NCBI RefSeq assembly: GCF_001652915.1
Contig: NZ_BBQI01000005.1
Span: 1-64,000 of the forward strand
DNA length: 64,000 nucleotides
Origin: Cupriavidus sp. D384
GTDB taxonomy: Bacteria > Pseudomonadota > Gammaproteobacteria > Burkholderiales > Burkholderiaceae
Direction: 5' to 3'
How positions within the stretch are numbered: position 1 is the stretch's first letter; every line of letters starts with the position of its first letter. Both the position numbers and the translations under genes were made by a program. Below, one piece after another: positions 8,481 to 17,805 of this stretch. The notes under the pieces are model-generated. The model made no database searches. It saw only the letters and a program-made list of their open reading frames with translations, and was not told the DNA's origin.

Positions 8481-10441
8481 TGGACGCGCAGCAGTTTCTT
8501 AGCGAATTCGGGCATATCGCCAATGCGCCGGGGGGTGTGGCGCGATTGCGTGAGTTGGTCTTGGCGATGGCAGTGCAGGGGCGTCTAGTTCTTCAAGACG
8601 AGTCAGAGGAACCTGCCGCCAAGCAGCTGGAACGCATCAAGACAATTGCATTGAACAGACCAGCGGTAGGGAGACGGAAGAAGGCACCCGCAACAAGCCA
8701 TATTGACGGCACGGCAACTTCGCAATTGCCACGAGGTTGGGTCAATACCCGTCTGTCTGCTCTTGTGCGCGTTCTCAATGGACGCGCTTATTCAAAGCAA
8801 GAGCTATTGGAAGCGGGGACACCAGTCTTGCGCGTTGGAAATCTGTTTACGTCGGACCATTGGTACTACTCCAACTTAGAACTGGACGATGACAAGTACA
8901 TCGACGCTGGTGACCTACTCTACGCATGGTCAGCGTCATTCGGTCCGTTTATTTGGCAGGGTAAGCGCGTCATCTACCACTACCATATCTGGAAATTGGA
9001 TCTTTTCAGTGACGCGGACGTCGACAAGAAATTCCTCTACACTTGGCTGCTTGAAAAGACTCAAGAAATTAAAGCTGCGGGTCATGGAATTTCCATGGCA
9101 CACATGACAAAAGAGAAATTCGAGCAACTCGTCATTGCGCTTCCACCGCTGAAAGAACAAACCCGCATCGTCGCCAAAGTCGACGAGCTGATGGCCTTGT
9201 GCGACCAATTGGAGAAACAGCAGGCAGACCGCCGGAAACTGCAAAACGCCTTGCGCCAGTCCACCCTGCAAGCCCTCGCCAGTGCCCAAAGCCCGCACGA
9301 ACTGCAAGACAGCTGGCAACGCCTGCAAACGAATTTCAGGCGCTTGTTCAGCGCACCTGAGGACGTAGACGGGATGCGCGGCCTCGTCCTCGATTTGGCG
9401 GTCCGAGGATTGCTAGTAGAGCAATCAGATTCGGATGAGCCCGTTGTATCTTGGTTGGCAAGAGTTGCGACGCTGAAAGCGGATCTGGCGAAGAAGAAAC
9501 TTATTGCCAAACAGACCACCTTCGTTGATGTTTCTCTGGAGGACTATCCGTTTTCTGTGCCGAGTGGCTGGGCGTTTGTGCGCCTCGGCCAAGTTGCCAA
9601 CAAGATCGGTTCAGGGAGCACACCGCGAGGCGGGCGGGAAGTCTACGTAAAGGAAGGCGTTCCATTCCTGAGGTCGCAAAACGTTTGGAACGACGGTCTT
9701 CGACTAGCTGGTGTCGCTTACATCACCAATAGCGAACACGAGCGGATGGCTGGCACGACGGTGTTGCCGAATGACGTACTCCTCAACATAACAGGCGCGT
9801 CTCTCGGACGCTGTGCACTTGTTCCCTCTGACTTCGGCGAGGCAAACGTCAGCCAGCACGTGACCATCATCAGGCCTACAGATCCCCAGGTACGCGAATA
9901 TCTTCATTTGTGTCTGTTGTCACCATATTGCCAAGCGCTCATCTGGGGCCGACAGGTCGGTATGGCGCGAGAGGGGCTTAGCAAGAAAGTGCTGGAACAG
10001 TTCGAGATCCCATTCCCGCCGATTCCCGAACAACATCGAATCGTGGCACGCGTATCTGAGTTGATGCGGTATTGCGACGAAATTGCAGAACAGCTTCGCA
10101 GCACGCAAAAGGCGGCTGAACGATTCGCAGCGTCGGTTGTCACCGCCCTCACCGGCATCTCCATCGAACAAGAAGAGGAGCCCCCCATGAAAGCCCCGCA
10201 AACTGAACTGGTCGCACCGCTGCGCTTAGGTACGCCACCCGACCTAAAGGCTCAGGCCCCGCTGGCCACCCTGCTGGCCCGCCACAAGGGCGAGATGTCG
10301 GCCCGTGACCTGTGGCAGCGCTTTGGCGGCGAGATCGATGCCTTCTACGCCCAACTTAAGGCCGAGGTGGCGCACGGCTGGATCGCCGAGCCTGCGGTGG
10401 CCGAAGTGCGCGAAAGGCTGACCGAAGCGGCAGGGGGCTAA
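8480..10441 (+). CDS. hsdS: Type I specificity subunit (HsdS) with C-terminal extension
   Basis: A 653-residue subunit that sets the DNA target. Two target-recognition domains are visible: roughly residues 84-225, ending PPLKEQTRIVAKVDEL, and 358-515, ending PPIPEQHRIVARVSEL. Each is followed by a helical spacer, which gives the usual bipartite site. The two TRDs differ in sequence. An extra tail of about 85 residues follows the second spacer (from about 566) and contains MSARDLWQRFGGEIDAFYAQL, which looks like a small helical or winged-helix module not needed in a minimal HsdS. The next gene starts two bases after the stop. The recognition sequence cannot be predicted. Confidence 0.93.
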   Translation: MDAQQFLSEFGHIANAPGGVARLRELVLAMAVQGRLVLQDESEEPAAKQLERIKTIALNRPAVGRRKKAPATSHIDGTATSQLPRGWVNTRLSALVRVLNGRAYSKQELLEAGTPVLRVGNLFTSDHWYYSNLELDDDKYIDAGDLLYAWSASFGPFIWQGKRVIYHYHIWKLDLFSDADVDKKFLYTWLLEKTQEIKAAGHGISMAHMTKEKFEQLVIALPPLKEQTRIVAKVDELMALCDQLEKQQADRRKLQNALRQSTLQALASAQSPHELQDSWQRLQTNFRRLFSAPEDVDGMRGLVLDLAVRGLLVEQSDSDEPVVSWLARVATLKADLAKKKLIAKQTTFVDVSLEDYPFSVPSGWAFVRLGQVANKIGSGSTPRGGREVYVKEGVPFLRSQNVWNDGLRLAGVAYITNSEHERMAGTTVLPNDVLLNITGASLGRCALVPSDFGEANVSQHVTIIRPTDPQVREYLHLCLLSPYCQALIWGRQVGMAREGLSKKVLEQFEIPFPPIPEQHRIVARVSELMRYCDEIAEQLRSTQKAAERFAASVVTALTGISIEQEEEPPMKAPQTELVAPLRLGTPPDLKAQAPLATLLARHKGEMSARDLWQRFGGEIDAFYAQLKAEVAHGWIAEPAVAEVRERLTEAAGG

Positions 10442-10443
10442 GG

Positions 10444-12240
10444 ATGCAGCTGCGGCACCTGGCTATTCCACACTTCCGCAATTTGCGCGAGGTGGTGATC
10501 GACTTCGCGACGCAGATGTCGCTCATGCCGGGCGAGGCCGCCGGTACGGCGCCCAAGTCCATCCGCAGCCATGCCTTGATCGGCCAGAACGGGACCGGCA
10601 AGTCCAACCTAATCGAGGCGCTGATCACAATCTTCCGCGACGTGGATCTAGACCGCGACGCGGCGCACGACTATACGCTGGAATACGAGATCCGCGGTTA
10701 TACGGTGCGTCTGCAGGCCGATACTCGCAAGCAGAAGCGGCCCTTCGTGTGGGTTGACGGCAAGAGCGAATCACAAGGCTATCTGCTGAAGAACCGCGAG
10801 CTGCTGCCCTCGCACATCTTTGCCTACTACTCCGGCCGCAACGAGCGCATAGAGACCCTGTTCCAGGAGCACCAGCGCCGCTTTAACCAGCGCCAGGAAA
10901 TCACGACCGACGAGGTGTTGCCCGAACAGTTGCTGGAGAACTTCACCGCGAGCGAAGCGGACATCCGTGCGCTGGAAGAAGCCAAGCGCCGTCGTGAGGT
11001 CCGGCTGAAGCAGGCGGGCGACGACCGCCTTCGCCGACTGTTCTACTGCCGGGGCGGCCACAGCCAATTGGTGCTACTGGCCTGCCTGCTGTCAGACGAC
11101 CCGGTATTTCAGAAGGTGCTGAAGAACCTGCACATCGAGGCGCTGGAGTCCGCCCTGTTCGTATTGAAAGAGCCGCACCGCCTGCGCGAGAAGCGCCGGG
11201 GCGGCAAGTTCGATGAGAACGAGCTGAACGAAGGCGATCCGCGCTTTTGGTATGCACGCGGCAATGTCGTGAGCGAATTCCTCGACAAGCTTTGGCAGGT
11301 CGCCTGGGCGCCCATCGAGGTGGAAGCGACCCGGCAGATCGACTTCCGAGGCCGCACCGAGAAGCAAAAGCAACTCTACTTGTTCGTGTCCAGCCACGCC
11401 AAGCTCAAGCAGTTGGGCGGACTAGTGGGTGGCACCGACAGCTTCTTTCGCTACGCCGAAGGTGCCTACATCGGTGACCTGATCGACGAGGTGCGCATCA
11501 CGGTGAAGAAGCGCGAGATGGGCGACGGACACGACGGCAAGGTGAGCTTCACTCAACTCTCCGAGGGTGAGCTGCAGATGCTCACCGTGCTGGGCCTGAT
11601 GCGCATTACGCGCGAAGACCACTGCCTGTTCCTGCTCGATGAGCCCGACACCCACCTGAACCCTATCTGGAAGCTCCGCTACTTCGACGACATCGAAAGC
11701 GTTCTAGGTGACACCCATGAAGCCGGTTTCAATAGCGCCAGCGTTAGCGGCGCCTTTGATGCAGCTTCGGGGCAATCGCAGATCCTTGTCACCACCCATG
11801 ACCCGATGATGGTGGGCGGACTCAAGCGCGAACAGGTGCACATACTGCGCCAACAGAACGAGCGCACCGTGGTGGAGGTACCCGACGAGCACCCGCAGGG
11901 CATGGGCGTGACCGGGCTGCTGAAGAGCGAGCTTTTCGGTCTATCTTCCACGCTGGACATCGAAACCGAGCGGCGCCTGTTCCGGCGCAACGAGCTGTTC
12001 GTGAAGTCGCCCCGCACACCCCAGGAAGATGCCGAGCTTTCCCGCCTATCCGCCGAGCTGGCTGACCTAGGTTTCTCCACCGCGGACTTCCGCGACCCGG
12101 ATTACGCGCTGTTCGTGCGCAAGATGGCGCAGCATCGCAAGTTCCGCCAACCCTCGCTTACGCCGGAAGAACAGGCCGAACAGGACCGCATCGCCGATGA
12201 CATCATTGACGAGATCCTGCGTGAGGAGGGAGGCAAATGA
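10444..12240 (+). CDS. Restriction-associated AAA (RecF/SMC-like) ATPase, PtuA-like
   Basis: A 598-residue ATPase with an SMC/RecF-type arrangement: N-terminal FRNLREVVIDF, Walker A GQNGTGKS at 47-54, signature LSEGE at 372-376, Walker B LDEPDTHLNP at 398-407, and a switch histidine in TTHDPMM. The middle is a long charged helical insertion. I recall a family described as a restriction-system-associated AAA ATPase found beside type I R-M operons. With the overlapping HNH-like gene it also matches the PtuA/PtuB layout of Septu. It has no TOPRIM domain, unlike OLD nucleases. It is probably a sensor or motor that controls the HNH partner; this is inference. Confidence 0.85.
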   Translation: MQLRHLAIPHFRNLREVVIDFATQMSLMPGEAAGTAPKSIRSHALIGQNGTGKSNLIEALITIFRDVDLDRDAAHDYTLEYEIRGYTVRLQADTRKQKRPFVWVDGKSESQGYLLKNRELLPSHIFAYYSGRNERIETLFQEHQRRFNQRQEITTDEVLPEQLLENFTASEADIRALEEAKRRREVRLKQAGDDRLRRLFYCRGGHSQLVLLACLLSDDPVFQKVLKNLHIEALESALFVLKEPHRLREKRRGGKFDENELNEGDPRFWYARGNVVSEFLDKLWQVAWAPIEVEATRQIDFRGRTEKQKQLYLFVSSHAKLKQLGGLVGGTDSFFRYAEGAYIGDLIDEVRITVKKREMGDGHDGKVSFTQLSEGELQMLTVLGLMRITREDHCLFLLDEPDTHLNPIWKLRYFDDIESVLGDTHEAGFNSASVSGAFDAASGQSQILVTTHDPMMVGGLKREQVHILRQQNERTVVEVPDEHPQGMGVTGLLKSELFGLSSTLDIETERRLFRRNELFVKSPRTPQEDAELSRLSAELADLGFSTADFRDPDYALFVRKMAQHRKFRQPSLTPEEQAEQDRIADDIIDEILREEGGK

Positions 12241-13088
12241 TCTTCATCGATCTCGAAAACAAGCTGCCCACTGATATGGACTTACCGGATGATGTCCGCT
12301 GGTCCCAAGCAGACTGGGATGCCTGGCTAGTTGAGTCTTCGCGTCTGGTTGGCGAGCTTGCGATGCTTGATGCAGCGGCGAAGATCAAGGCTCGCAATGA
12401 GCTTATCGACAAGTACAGTGGCCATTGGGGAAAATTGAAGCCTTGGCTGCTGGCATTGTCTGGTGGAAAGTGTTGGTTTACCGAGGCCCGGGACATTGCA
12501 TCGCACCTAGATGTCGAACACTTCCGTCCCAAGAAGGCTGCTCGCGGCAGCAAGGGGCCCGAGCGCGATGGTTATTGGTGGCTGGCCTTCGACTACATGA
12601 ACTTCCGCATCGCCGGCACCGTGCCGAATCGAAAGAAGGGCGCTTGGTTTCCACTCCGATACGGCTCCCGATGCTCGACGTACAACCAACGTTGCGAAGG
12701 GGATGAAGTCCCTCATTTCCTCGACCCAACGAATGCCTACGACGTTACGCTGCTGGCGTTCGATGAAGAAGGGAAAGCCGTTCCTGCACCTGGCATCCCA
12801 CGTTGGGAACATGTGCGGGTGAAGCGCACAGTGGAGCGGCTGAAGCTCACAGAGCACAAGGCGTTAGCTGAGGAGCGGCGGAAGGTTTGGCAGAACACCA
12901 CAAAGCTGATAAATAAGTATCTGCAAGCGCTGTCGGAGACACGAAGTTCTGCGGCCGCCCGCGAACGCGCGAAGGCCACAGCTCGCGACATTGTCTCCCT
13001 TACCAAGCCAGACGCAGAGCTTTCGGCAGTGGCGAAATGGTGCATTCGTTTGCGCAACGATCCAAGTGTTTCAAGACTTTTAGGTTGA
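12237..13088 (+). CDS. HNH-like nuclease partner, PtuB-like
   Basis: A 283-residue protein whose start overlaps the ATPase stop as ATGA. The central LDVEHFRPKK (VEHFRPK at 93-99) is the HNH-type core seen in PtuB and in the HNH partners of some retron and Septu systems. WWLAFDYMNFRIA and later FLDPTNAYD are typical continuations of that family. The expected upstream CxxC zinc knuckle is replaced by KCWFTE, so metal binding may differ. A basic C-terminal half ends the protein. It is likely a toxic DNA or RNA nuclease held in check by the ATPase. No reverse transcriptase or msr/msd-like element lies nearby, which argues against a retron. Confidence 0.78.
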   Translation: MIFIDLENKLPTDMDLPDDVRWSQADWDAWLVESSRLVGELAMLDAAAKIKARNELIDKYSGHWGKLKPWLLALSGGKCWFTEARDIASHLDVEHFRPKKAARGSKGPERDGYWWLAFDYMNFRIAGTVPNRKKGAWFPLRYGSRCSTYNQRCEGDEVPHFLDPTNAYDVTLLAFDEEGKAVPAPGIPRWEHVRVKRTVERLKLTEHKALAEERRKVWQNTTKLINKYLQALSETRSSAAARERAKATARDIVSLTKPDAELSAVAKWCIRLRNDPSVSRLLG

Positions 13089-13327
13089 AGTAAAAGCAAC
13101 TCGGCGTTTTAGTTGAGATGCCCACAAAGCCGCAGCAACCTGCGCCAGTATCAATAAGCGCGGCGACCGCGGCCTGCACAGCAAGCTACGGCACATTGCG
13201 TGCTTCCTGTGCGCTATCCGTGCCACTTGCAAAACGGCAACCAAGCGACCTTCTCTTCAAAATTGCTGAGAGAAGGCCGCTAAATCAGTCCTGATAAAGA
13301 TCAATACGTTAGCCGAGGGGGGTAGTT

Positions 13328-15718
13328 CTACGCCGTTGGTACGGGCTCAAAATCCCACGCCTTTGCAAGAGTAGCGAGGCTGACCAGCATTTGCTCGGCC
13401 GTCGAGAGAAGAACGCTGGCTACCAGCCGCCCCTCGACGAGGGCAAAGCCTTGTACGGTCATTTCCCCCACGAATCCATGCGGGAGCATGGAGGTTCCGT
13501 CGGTTTCACGCACGCCTGCGACGATCAACAGCCCTTGCTTGTCGCGCTCCACTTGGACCGGCAAGCGGCCGTGCCGACCTGCGAACCAAGCAGAAATGAA
13601 AGGCTCATCCTCGTCGGATGAGACGCTGACATAGTGGATGGAATCACCCGTTTTCAAGACGGCCAACAGGCGCCGATAGAGCACGTAGGTGAGCAGTTCG
13701 GCGTGTTCCCCGTTCATCCGGGCCTTGCGTAGCAGGTACAGGCGGCCCGCCGCTCCGCGGCGCACGTTACGGCGCCCACAATAAGCAATTGCCTCGGGGT
13801 GCTGCACGATTAGAGCGCGCCAGAGCTCGTCCGGCGCCTGACCCTGCACGAGTGTAGCGAGCGAGACCTCCACACCCCGGCCGAGGTCGATGCGGTCAAG
13901 CACCGTCTGCACCAGCTTGCGCTTGGTCGAGGCCCCGTCGCCCTGGCCGGCGCGGAGCAATCGCTTCCAGCTCTCGTCACGCTCAGCGTTGTGCAGAAAG
14001 CTGTGGTTACGGCCAGAATGCAGCAGGTAGTCCCCATGTACCAGCAGCGCTCGCTCCCACAAGTGCTGGGGCAGTGGACGTAAGCCATCTTCCCCGAAGA
14101 CGCAGCAGGCTTTGTCCCGGTAGTTGTTGAAACGAACAAGGCGGTCGGCTTCCTGCTCTGGGTTCCAGGTGAAGCCGGCTTGTTCGTTCCAGTCGTCAAG
14201 CACGCCAGCGAAATCCAGCAAGAATTCGACTTGCCCGGCGAAGTAGCCGTGCCGCTCGGCAGACTCAATGGCGTTCCGCCAGTCATCCTCGCGTAGCATA
14301 AGGAACGCCTTGATGCGCTCTTCTCGCACTTGCTGTCCGTAGAATCCCTTCACCCCTTTCCCAGCAGGAGAGGCCAAGTACGACAGAATCCCTGTCGCGT
14401 GCGCCAGCAGTTCTTGCACCGACTGCGCACTGCGGTTGAAATCGTCCAGCCGATCGTACGGTGTGTTCAAACTGAGGTTCACCACCACCCGCATCCAATC
14501 TCCGAATGCTGAAGCGCCGCCATTGGGGTGGCCGGTGAGGAAACCGCAGTAGGCGCTGAACTGCACCAGCTCCGCGTAGCTGAGCCGAGTCGCATCCTTA
14601 AGCAGTCGCTCGATGAACGCCCGTTCGTCAAAGGCGCAGCCCTCGGGCAGCATCGGCCGGATTCCAGCCTCGTAGCCCGCCCACGCATCCAGCAGCGTTA
14701 CGAAAGTACGCGTGAAAGCCTCGTCCAGACACCCGGCCTCTTGATAGCGGACGAATGAGAATCCCTGCTGGCCATTGCGCAGTGCGTGCATCAGCGCGTC
14801 GTGCAATTTTTGGCCGGGACGCCGGGTCACTGTCACTACAGCGCGCACCAGATTCATGAATCGGTCGTCAAACAGTGCGGTCTGTCGGTCGCGATAGTGC
14901 CACAATACATCGGCCCATGTAGTGTCAATCCGGTGACTGATGTACTCGCTGGCACGCATGGGCCGATCGTGCAACTCGAAACGATCGTCGGGCACCACCG
15001 AGTCGACATGGTGCTCCAGGCGAGCTTTGAAGGTCTCAAAGCTGGTCAGTGGCTTGCCCCGCGCGTTCATCTTGATGTAGAGATCGTCCGACAGGCCGAA
15101 GTCCTGCAGGTTAAGCAGTTGGAATGTGACTGCCGGCCGATCGGGACTCGTCAGCCGTCTGTACAAACCCTTTCCATCGGCAAAGCGCGCGTCGATCTCG
15201 TCCAGCATAGTCAGCGCAGACTGAATGGTTGGGTCCATCTTCCAGGACAGGAAGAACCACGGCTGGTCTGTGATATCGACAGAGAGTTTTGCTCCCTGCC
15301 GTTGTTCTGGCTGCCACTCCAGTAGCGCGTCGAAGAATTCACGGCTGCTGGGGCGTACCGCATAGGTGAACCTCGCGCCGCGCGCTGGGGACGCCCTCCG
15401 CATGAAATCAGGGGCGCATCCATCTTTCACGGCGAGGTACCAGTGCAGAAGCAGCAGCGTCGTCAGCCGCTGTTGTCCATCCAGCGGCGCGAATGCGCCG
15501 CTACCGTCGAGGCTGCCATAGATGAAGTCCAGATCCAGAGGCAATGTGTGATCGTCCTCGGACTTGTCTAACGCATCCCGCAGAGCTTGCAGGAACGCCG
15601 CGCGCACTTCCGCCTCGCCCGCGCGGCCTTGGACATAGTCCCGTTGCAGGATGGGAATGCACACATCGGGATGCCGCTCAAATAGGGCCACGAAGCTCAA
15701 TCTTTCCCCGGAGCTCAT
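13328..15718 (-). CDS. DUF262 (GmrS-like) protein without visible HNH end
   Basis: A 796-residue protein. The N-terminal DUF262 ParB-like domain is clear: PILQRDYVQG (22-31), LDFIYGSL and APLDGQQRLTT (78-87). In GmrSD-type enzymes this domain binds and hydrolyses nucleotide. The long remainder is rich in helices and aromatic residues, and I could not find the DUF1524 His-Asn nuclease signature in it. Its start overlaps the stop of the upstream DUF262/DUF1524 gene as ATGA, so the two are made together. It converges on the type I R-M operon. It may be a regulatory or sensor subunit of a two-protein restriction system; that role is inference. Confidence 0.8.
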   Translation of the reverse strand: MSSGERLSFVALFERHPDVCIPILQRDYVQGRAGEAEVRAAFLQALRDALDKSEDDHTLPLDLDFIYGSLDGSGAFAPLDGQQRLTTLLLLHWYLAVKDGCAPDFMRRASPARGARFTYAVRPSSREFFDALLEWQPEQRQGAKLSVDITDQPWFFLSWKMDPTIQSALTMLDEIDARFADGKGLYRRLTSPDRPAVTFQLLNLQDFGLSDDLYIKMNARGKPLTSFETFKARLEHHVDSVVPDDRFELHDRPMRASEYISHRIDTTWADVLWHYRDRQTALFDDRFMNLVRAVVTVTRRPGQKLHDALMHALRNGQQGFSFVRYQEAGCLDEAFTRTFVTLLDAWAGYEAGIRPMLPEGCAFDERAFIERLLKDATRLSYAELVQFSAYCGFLTGHPNGGASAFGDWMRVVVNLSLNTPYDRLDDFNRSAQSVQELLAHATGILSYLASPAGKGVKGFYGQQVREERIKAFLMLREDDWRNAIESAERHGYFAGQVEFLLDFAGVLDDWNEQAGFTWNPEQEADRLVRFNNYRDKACCVFGEDGLRPLPQHLWERALLVHGDYLLHSGRNHSFLHNAERDESWKRLLRAGQGDGASTKRKLVQTVLDRIDLGRGVEVSLATLVQGQAPDELWRALIVQHPEAIAYCGRRNVRRGAAGRLYLLRKARMNGEHAELLTYVLYRRLLAVLKTGDSIHYVSVSSDEDEPFISAWFAGRHGRLPVQVERDKQGLLIVAGVRETDGTSMLPHGFVGEMTVQGFALVEGRLVASVLLSTAEQMLVSLATLAKAWDFEPVPTA

Positions 15719-17484
15719 GCAGCCTCCCCATGAACAGTGAAAAATTTCGAAAGAGTTGAAGCTATCTCCGCGCGGTAGCTGTCCGCGTCACGCGGCGACC
15801 AGAACAACATGTTGGCGATGTCCTTGCTGTAGCACTTGAGAAAGACGTTGCGCGTGCATAGCGGCACGAAGGTACCCGCCTCGTCCAACCCCAGAATCCA
15901 CCGGCGCTTGACCGGGAAGATGGCGTTCTTATAGGCCCGGTTAGTACCTTTGTCGAGCAGCGCCAGATTGCCGATCCCGTTATCCACATCCGGGTCGTTG
16001 GCTTCGCCCACACGTCGCAGGATGTCGTCATATAGCGCGTCGAATGCCTGCCCATAGGTACCCTGCTCGGTCAGCAGCGCGCGGATGCGTATGCTCAGGT
16101 CCTGGTCCTGGTCCTCAGGACAATGCGCGAAGTAGTCGGCGACGTTGCTCAGCCAGAGCCGCTGGGCGTCGGCCTTGTCCGGCCTGTCCGAGGCGACCGC
16201 TTTTACATGCTCGATGTCCCACGCCTCCTTCTTAAATGCATCGAACGGAAACCGGAGGTTGGAACGCGGGTTAGCCAGCAAAGTGGCGACGTTGAACAAC
16301 AGTAAAATGGACCTGATCCGACGCGAGTCACGTCCATACTCTAAATCAGCCAAGCGCACTTCGATGACCTCGCGCACAGCATTCGGGTCGCCCCAGTCAC
16401 AGGCGAGGCCGACCTTGCGCGCAATCCGGTCGCGCAACCTAGCCTGGAAGGCCCTCTTCGCTGCGCCCTGCGCCAGCACCCGGAGCCCCTGAATATCCTC
16501 CCCCTCGTGGACCAAGAATCCGACCAAATGGTAGAGGACACGGTCATTGAACCACTCTTCTAGGGACATGAACGACTGCTTCACCCGCAGCCACTCGTCC
16601 TCCGCTAGGCGCTTCTCCTCCTGAAGCCTGTGGTTGAAAAAGTGGAAGGTCTTGTAAGGGTCCCCCGGCTCCGTCTGCCAGCCCTCGATTCGGGCATGGA
16701 GGTCGAATAGGTACTCGATCCGGTTCTGTGGAATACCGGCACCGCTGTGCATGAAGTACCAGAACTGGTCCGACTGAAGCACCTTTTCAATGGTGTCCCA
16801 TTCCTGCGCGATGCGCAGTTGTTCCTGGGAGACGGCCGGCGCCGCGAAATTGCCTGAGCGCAGGAAGAGCGCACGCACCAATTCCGAGTTCGTCAGCGGG
16901 ATCTTGCCCACATTAAGTCGAGTGAACGCTGGGATCGCGGCCTGCGCCTCCGGAAGTTCGTACCAGATAACCCTCACGTTTCTTCCTGCCTTGTCGTCAT
17001 TGACTAAGGCCTGTAGGACCTTCATACGATGGCTGCCGTGCCGGCCCTGGAACCAGGTTTCGATAGCGGCATAAGCGTTGCAGATGTGGAAGTAATCGAT
17101 ATTCTTGTCGGCCTGGGCGGAGTCGATCCGCTGCAAGAAGGCCTCGCTGTCCTTACGCGTCTCATAGGCGAGCCGGAACGGGTCCTGGTCCAGGGCCTGC
17201 ATAAGGTCGCGCAGGAACGTCAAGACGAGGTGGATGGTGGTGAGACGTTGCTGGCCGTCCACCAGCTCCCAGTCTCCCAACTCAGCGCGCCGTTTAACCA
17301 CGATGGGTTGCAAGCAGTAGAAGGCGCTTCCACCGCCATCCGCCAAGGCCTGAAACTCCCATATGTCGTCCAAAAGCTCAGTCACCTGACGCTTGGTCCA
17401 GCGGTAGCCTCGCTGGTAGGAAGGGATAAAAAATCTTTCGCCCAGCAGGTCGCTAATGGGCCTTAGTGATAGTTGCGCTGCCAT
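15715..17484 (-). CDS. DUF262-DUF1524 (GmrSD-family) nuclease
   Basis: A 589-residue protein. The N-terminal DUF262 domain has FIPSYQRGYRWTKRQ and ELVDGQQRLTTIH (around residue 74). The C-terminal DUF1524 HNH-like domain has WDIEHV (His426) and, later, IGNLALLDKGTNRAYKN, the usual His/Asn pair region. GmrSD enzymes cut DNA carrying modified, for example glucosylated, cytosine in an NTP-dependent way; BrxU and SspE are relatives. The chosen ATG is preceded by AGGGAGAG; an upstream in-frame start at 17520 would add 12 charged residues. It is the first gene of the pair with the downstream DUF262 protein. Confidence 0.85.
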   Translation of the reverse strand: MAAQLSLRPISDLLGERFFIPSYQRGYRWTKRQVTELLDDIWEFQALADGGGSAFYCLQPIVVKRRAELGDWELVDGQQRLTTIHLVLTFLRDLMQALDQDPFRLAYETRKDSEAFLQRIDSAQADKNIDYFHICNAYAAIETWFQGRHGSHRMKVLQALVNDDKAGRNVRVIWYELPEAQAAIPAFTRLNVGKIPLTNSELVRALFLRSGNFAAPAVSQEQLRIAQEWDTIEKVLQSDQFWYFMHSGAGIPQNRIEYLFDLHARIEGWQTEPGDPYKTFHFFNHRLQEEKRLAEDEWLRVKQSFMSLEEWFNDRVLYHLVGFLVHEGEDIQGLRVLAQGAAKRAFQARLRDRIARKVGLACDWGDPNAVREVIEVRLADLEYGRDSRRIRSILLLFNVATLLANPRSNLRFPFDAFKKEAWDIEHVKAVASDRPDKADAQRLWLSNVADYFAHCPEDQDQDLSIRIRALLTEQGTYGQAFDALYDDILRRVGEANDPDVDNGIGNLALLDKGTNRAYKNAIFPVKRRWILGLDEAGTFVPLCTRNVFLKCYSKDIANMLFWSPRDADSYRAEIASTLSKFFTVHGEAA

Positions 17485-17689
17485 TGACTCTCCCTTCTCT
17501 TCCTTTCCGCTCCCGCGCAATTGAGCACTGTACTAGAAAGAAGTGGTGTCAGCGTTTTACGATTTCTAACTTTGACATCAAGACGCTCAGGCTTGTGGGC
17601 GCGCAAGCTCGGCTGCCTCGCGATCGAGCTGGCGATTCGCTTGGGCTTGCTCAATCGCTTGGCGGCACGTCCCCTACATTCAGTACGTA

Positions 17690-17718
17690 TTGCTCGCGCT
17701 CGCAGATTGAAAAATAAT
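17690..17718 (+). promoter_or_regulatory. Candidate sigma-70 promoter ahead of DNA-metabolism operon
   Basis: TTGCTC (17690-17695), a 17-base spacer, then AATAAT (17713-17718), one mismatch from TATAAT. It lies about 90 bases upstream of the 34-residue membrane peptide gene, in the 321-base gap between 17485 and 17805, which otherwise holds no gene I can support. Confidence 0.45.
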
Positions 17719-17805
17719 TCGAACACATATCACTCCTGGGTGTGCGGTGAATGTCCATCGCATCGAACCGCGTAGCCCGGATCTATAACTATCCATGGAG
17801 AGATC

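Noticed and set aside
10444..13088. Retron with PtuAB-type effectors
   Set aside because: No reverse transcriptase gene and no msr/msd-like paired structure lie nearby.
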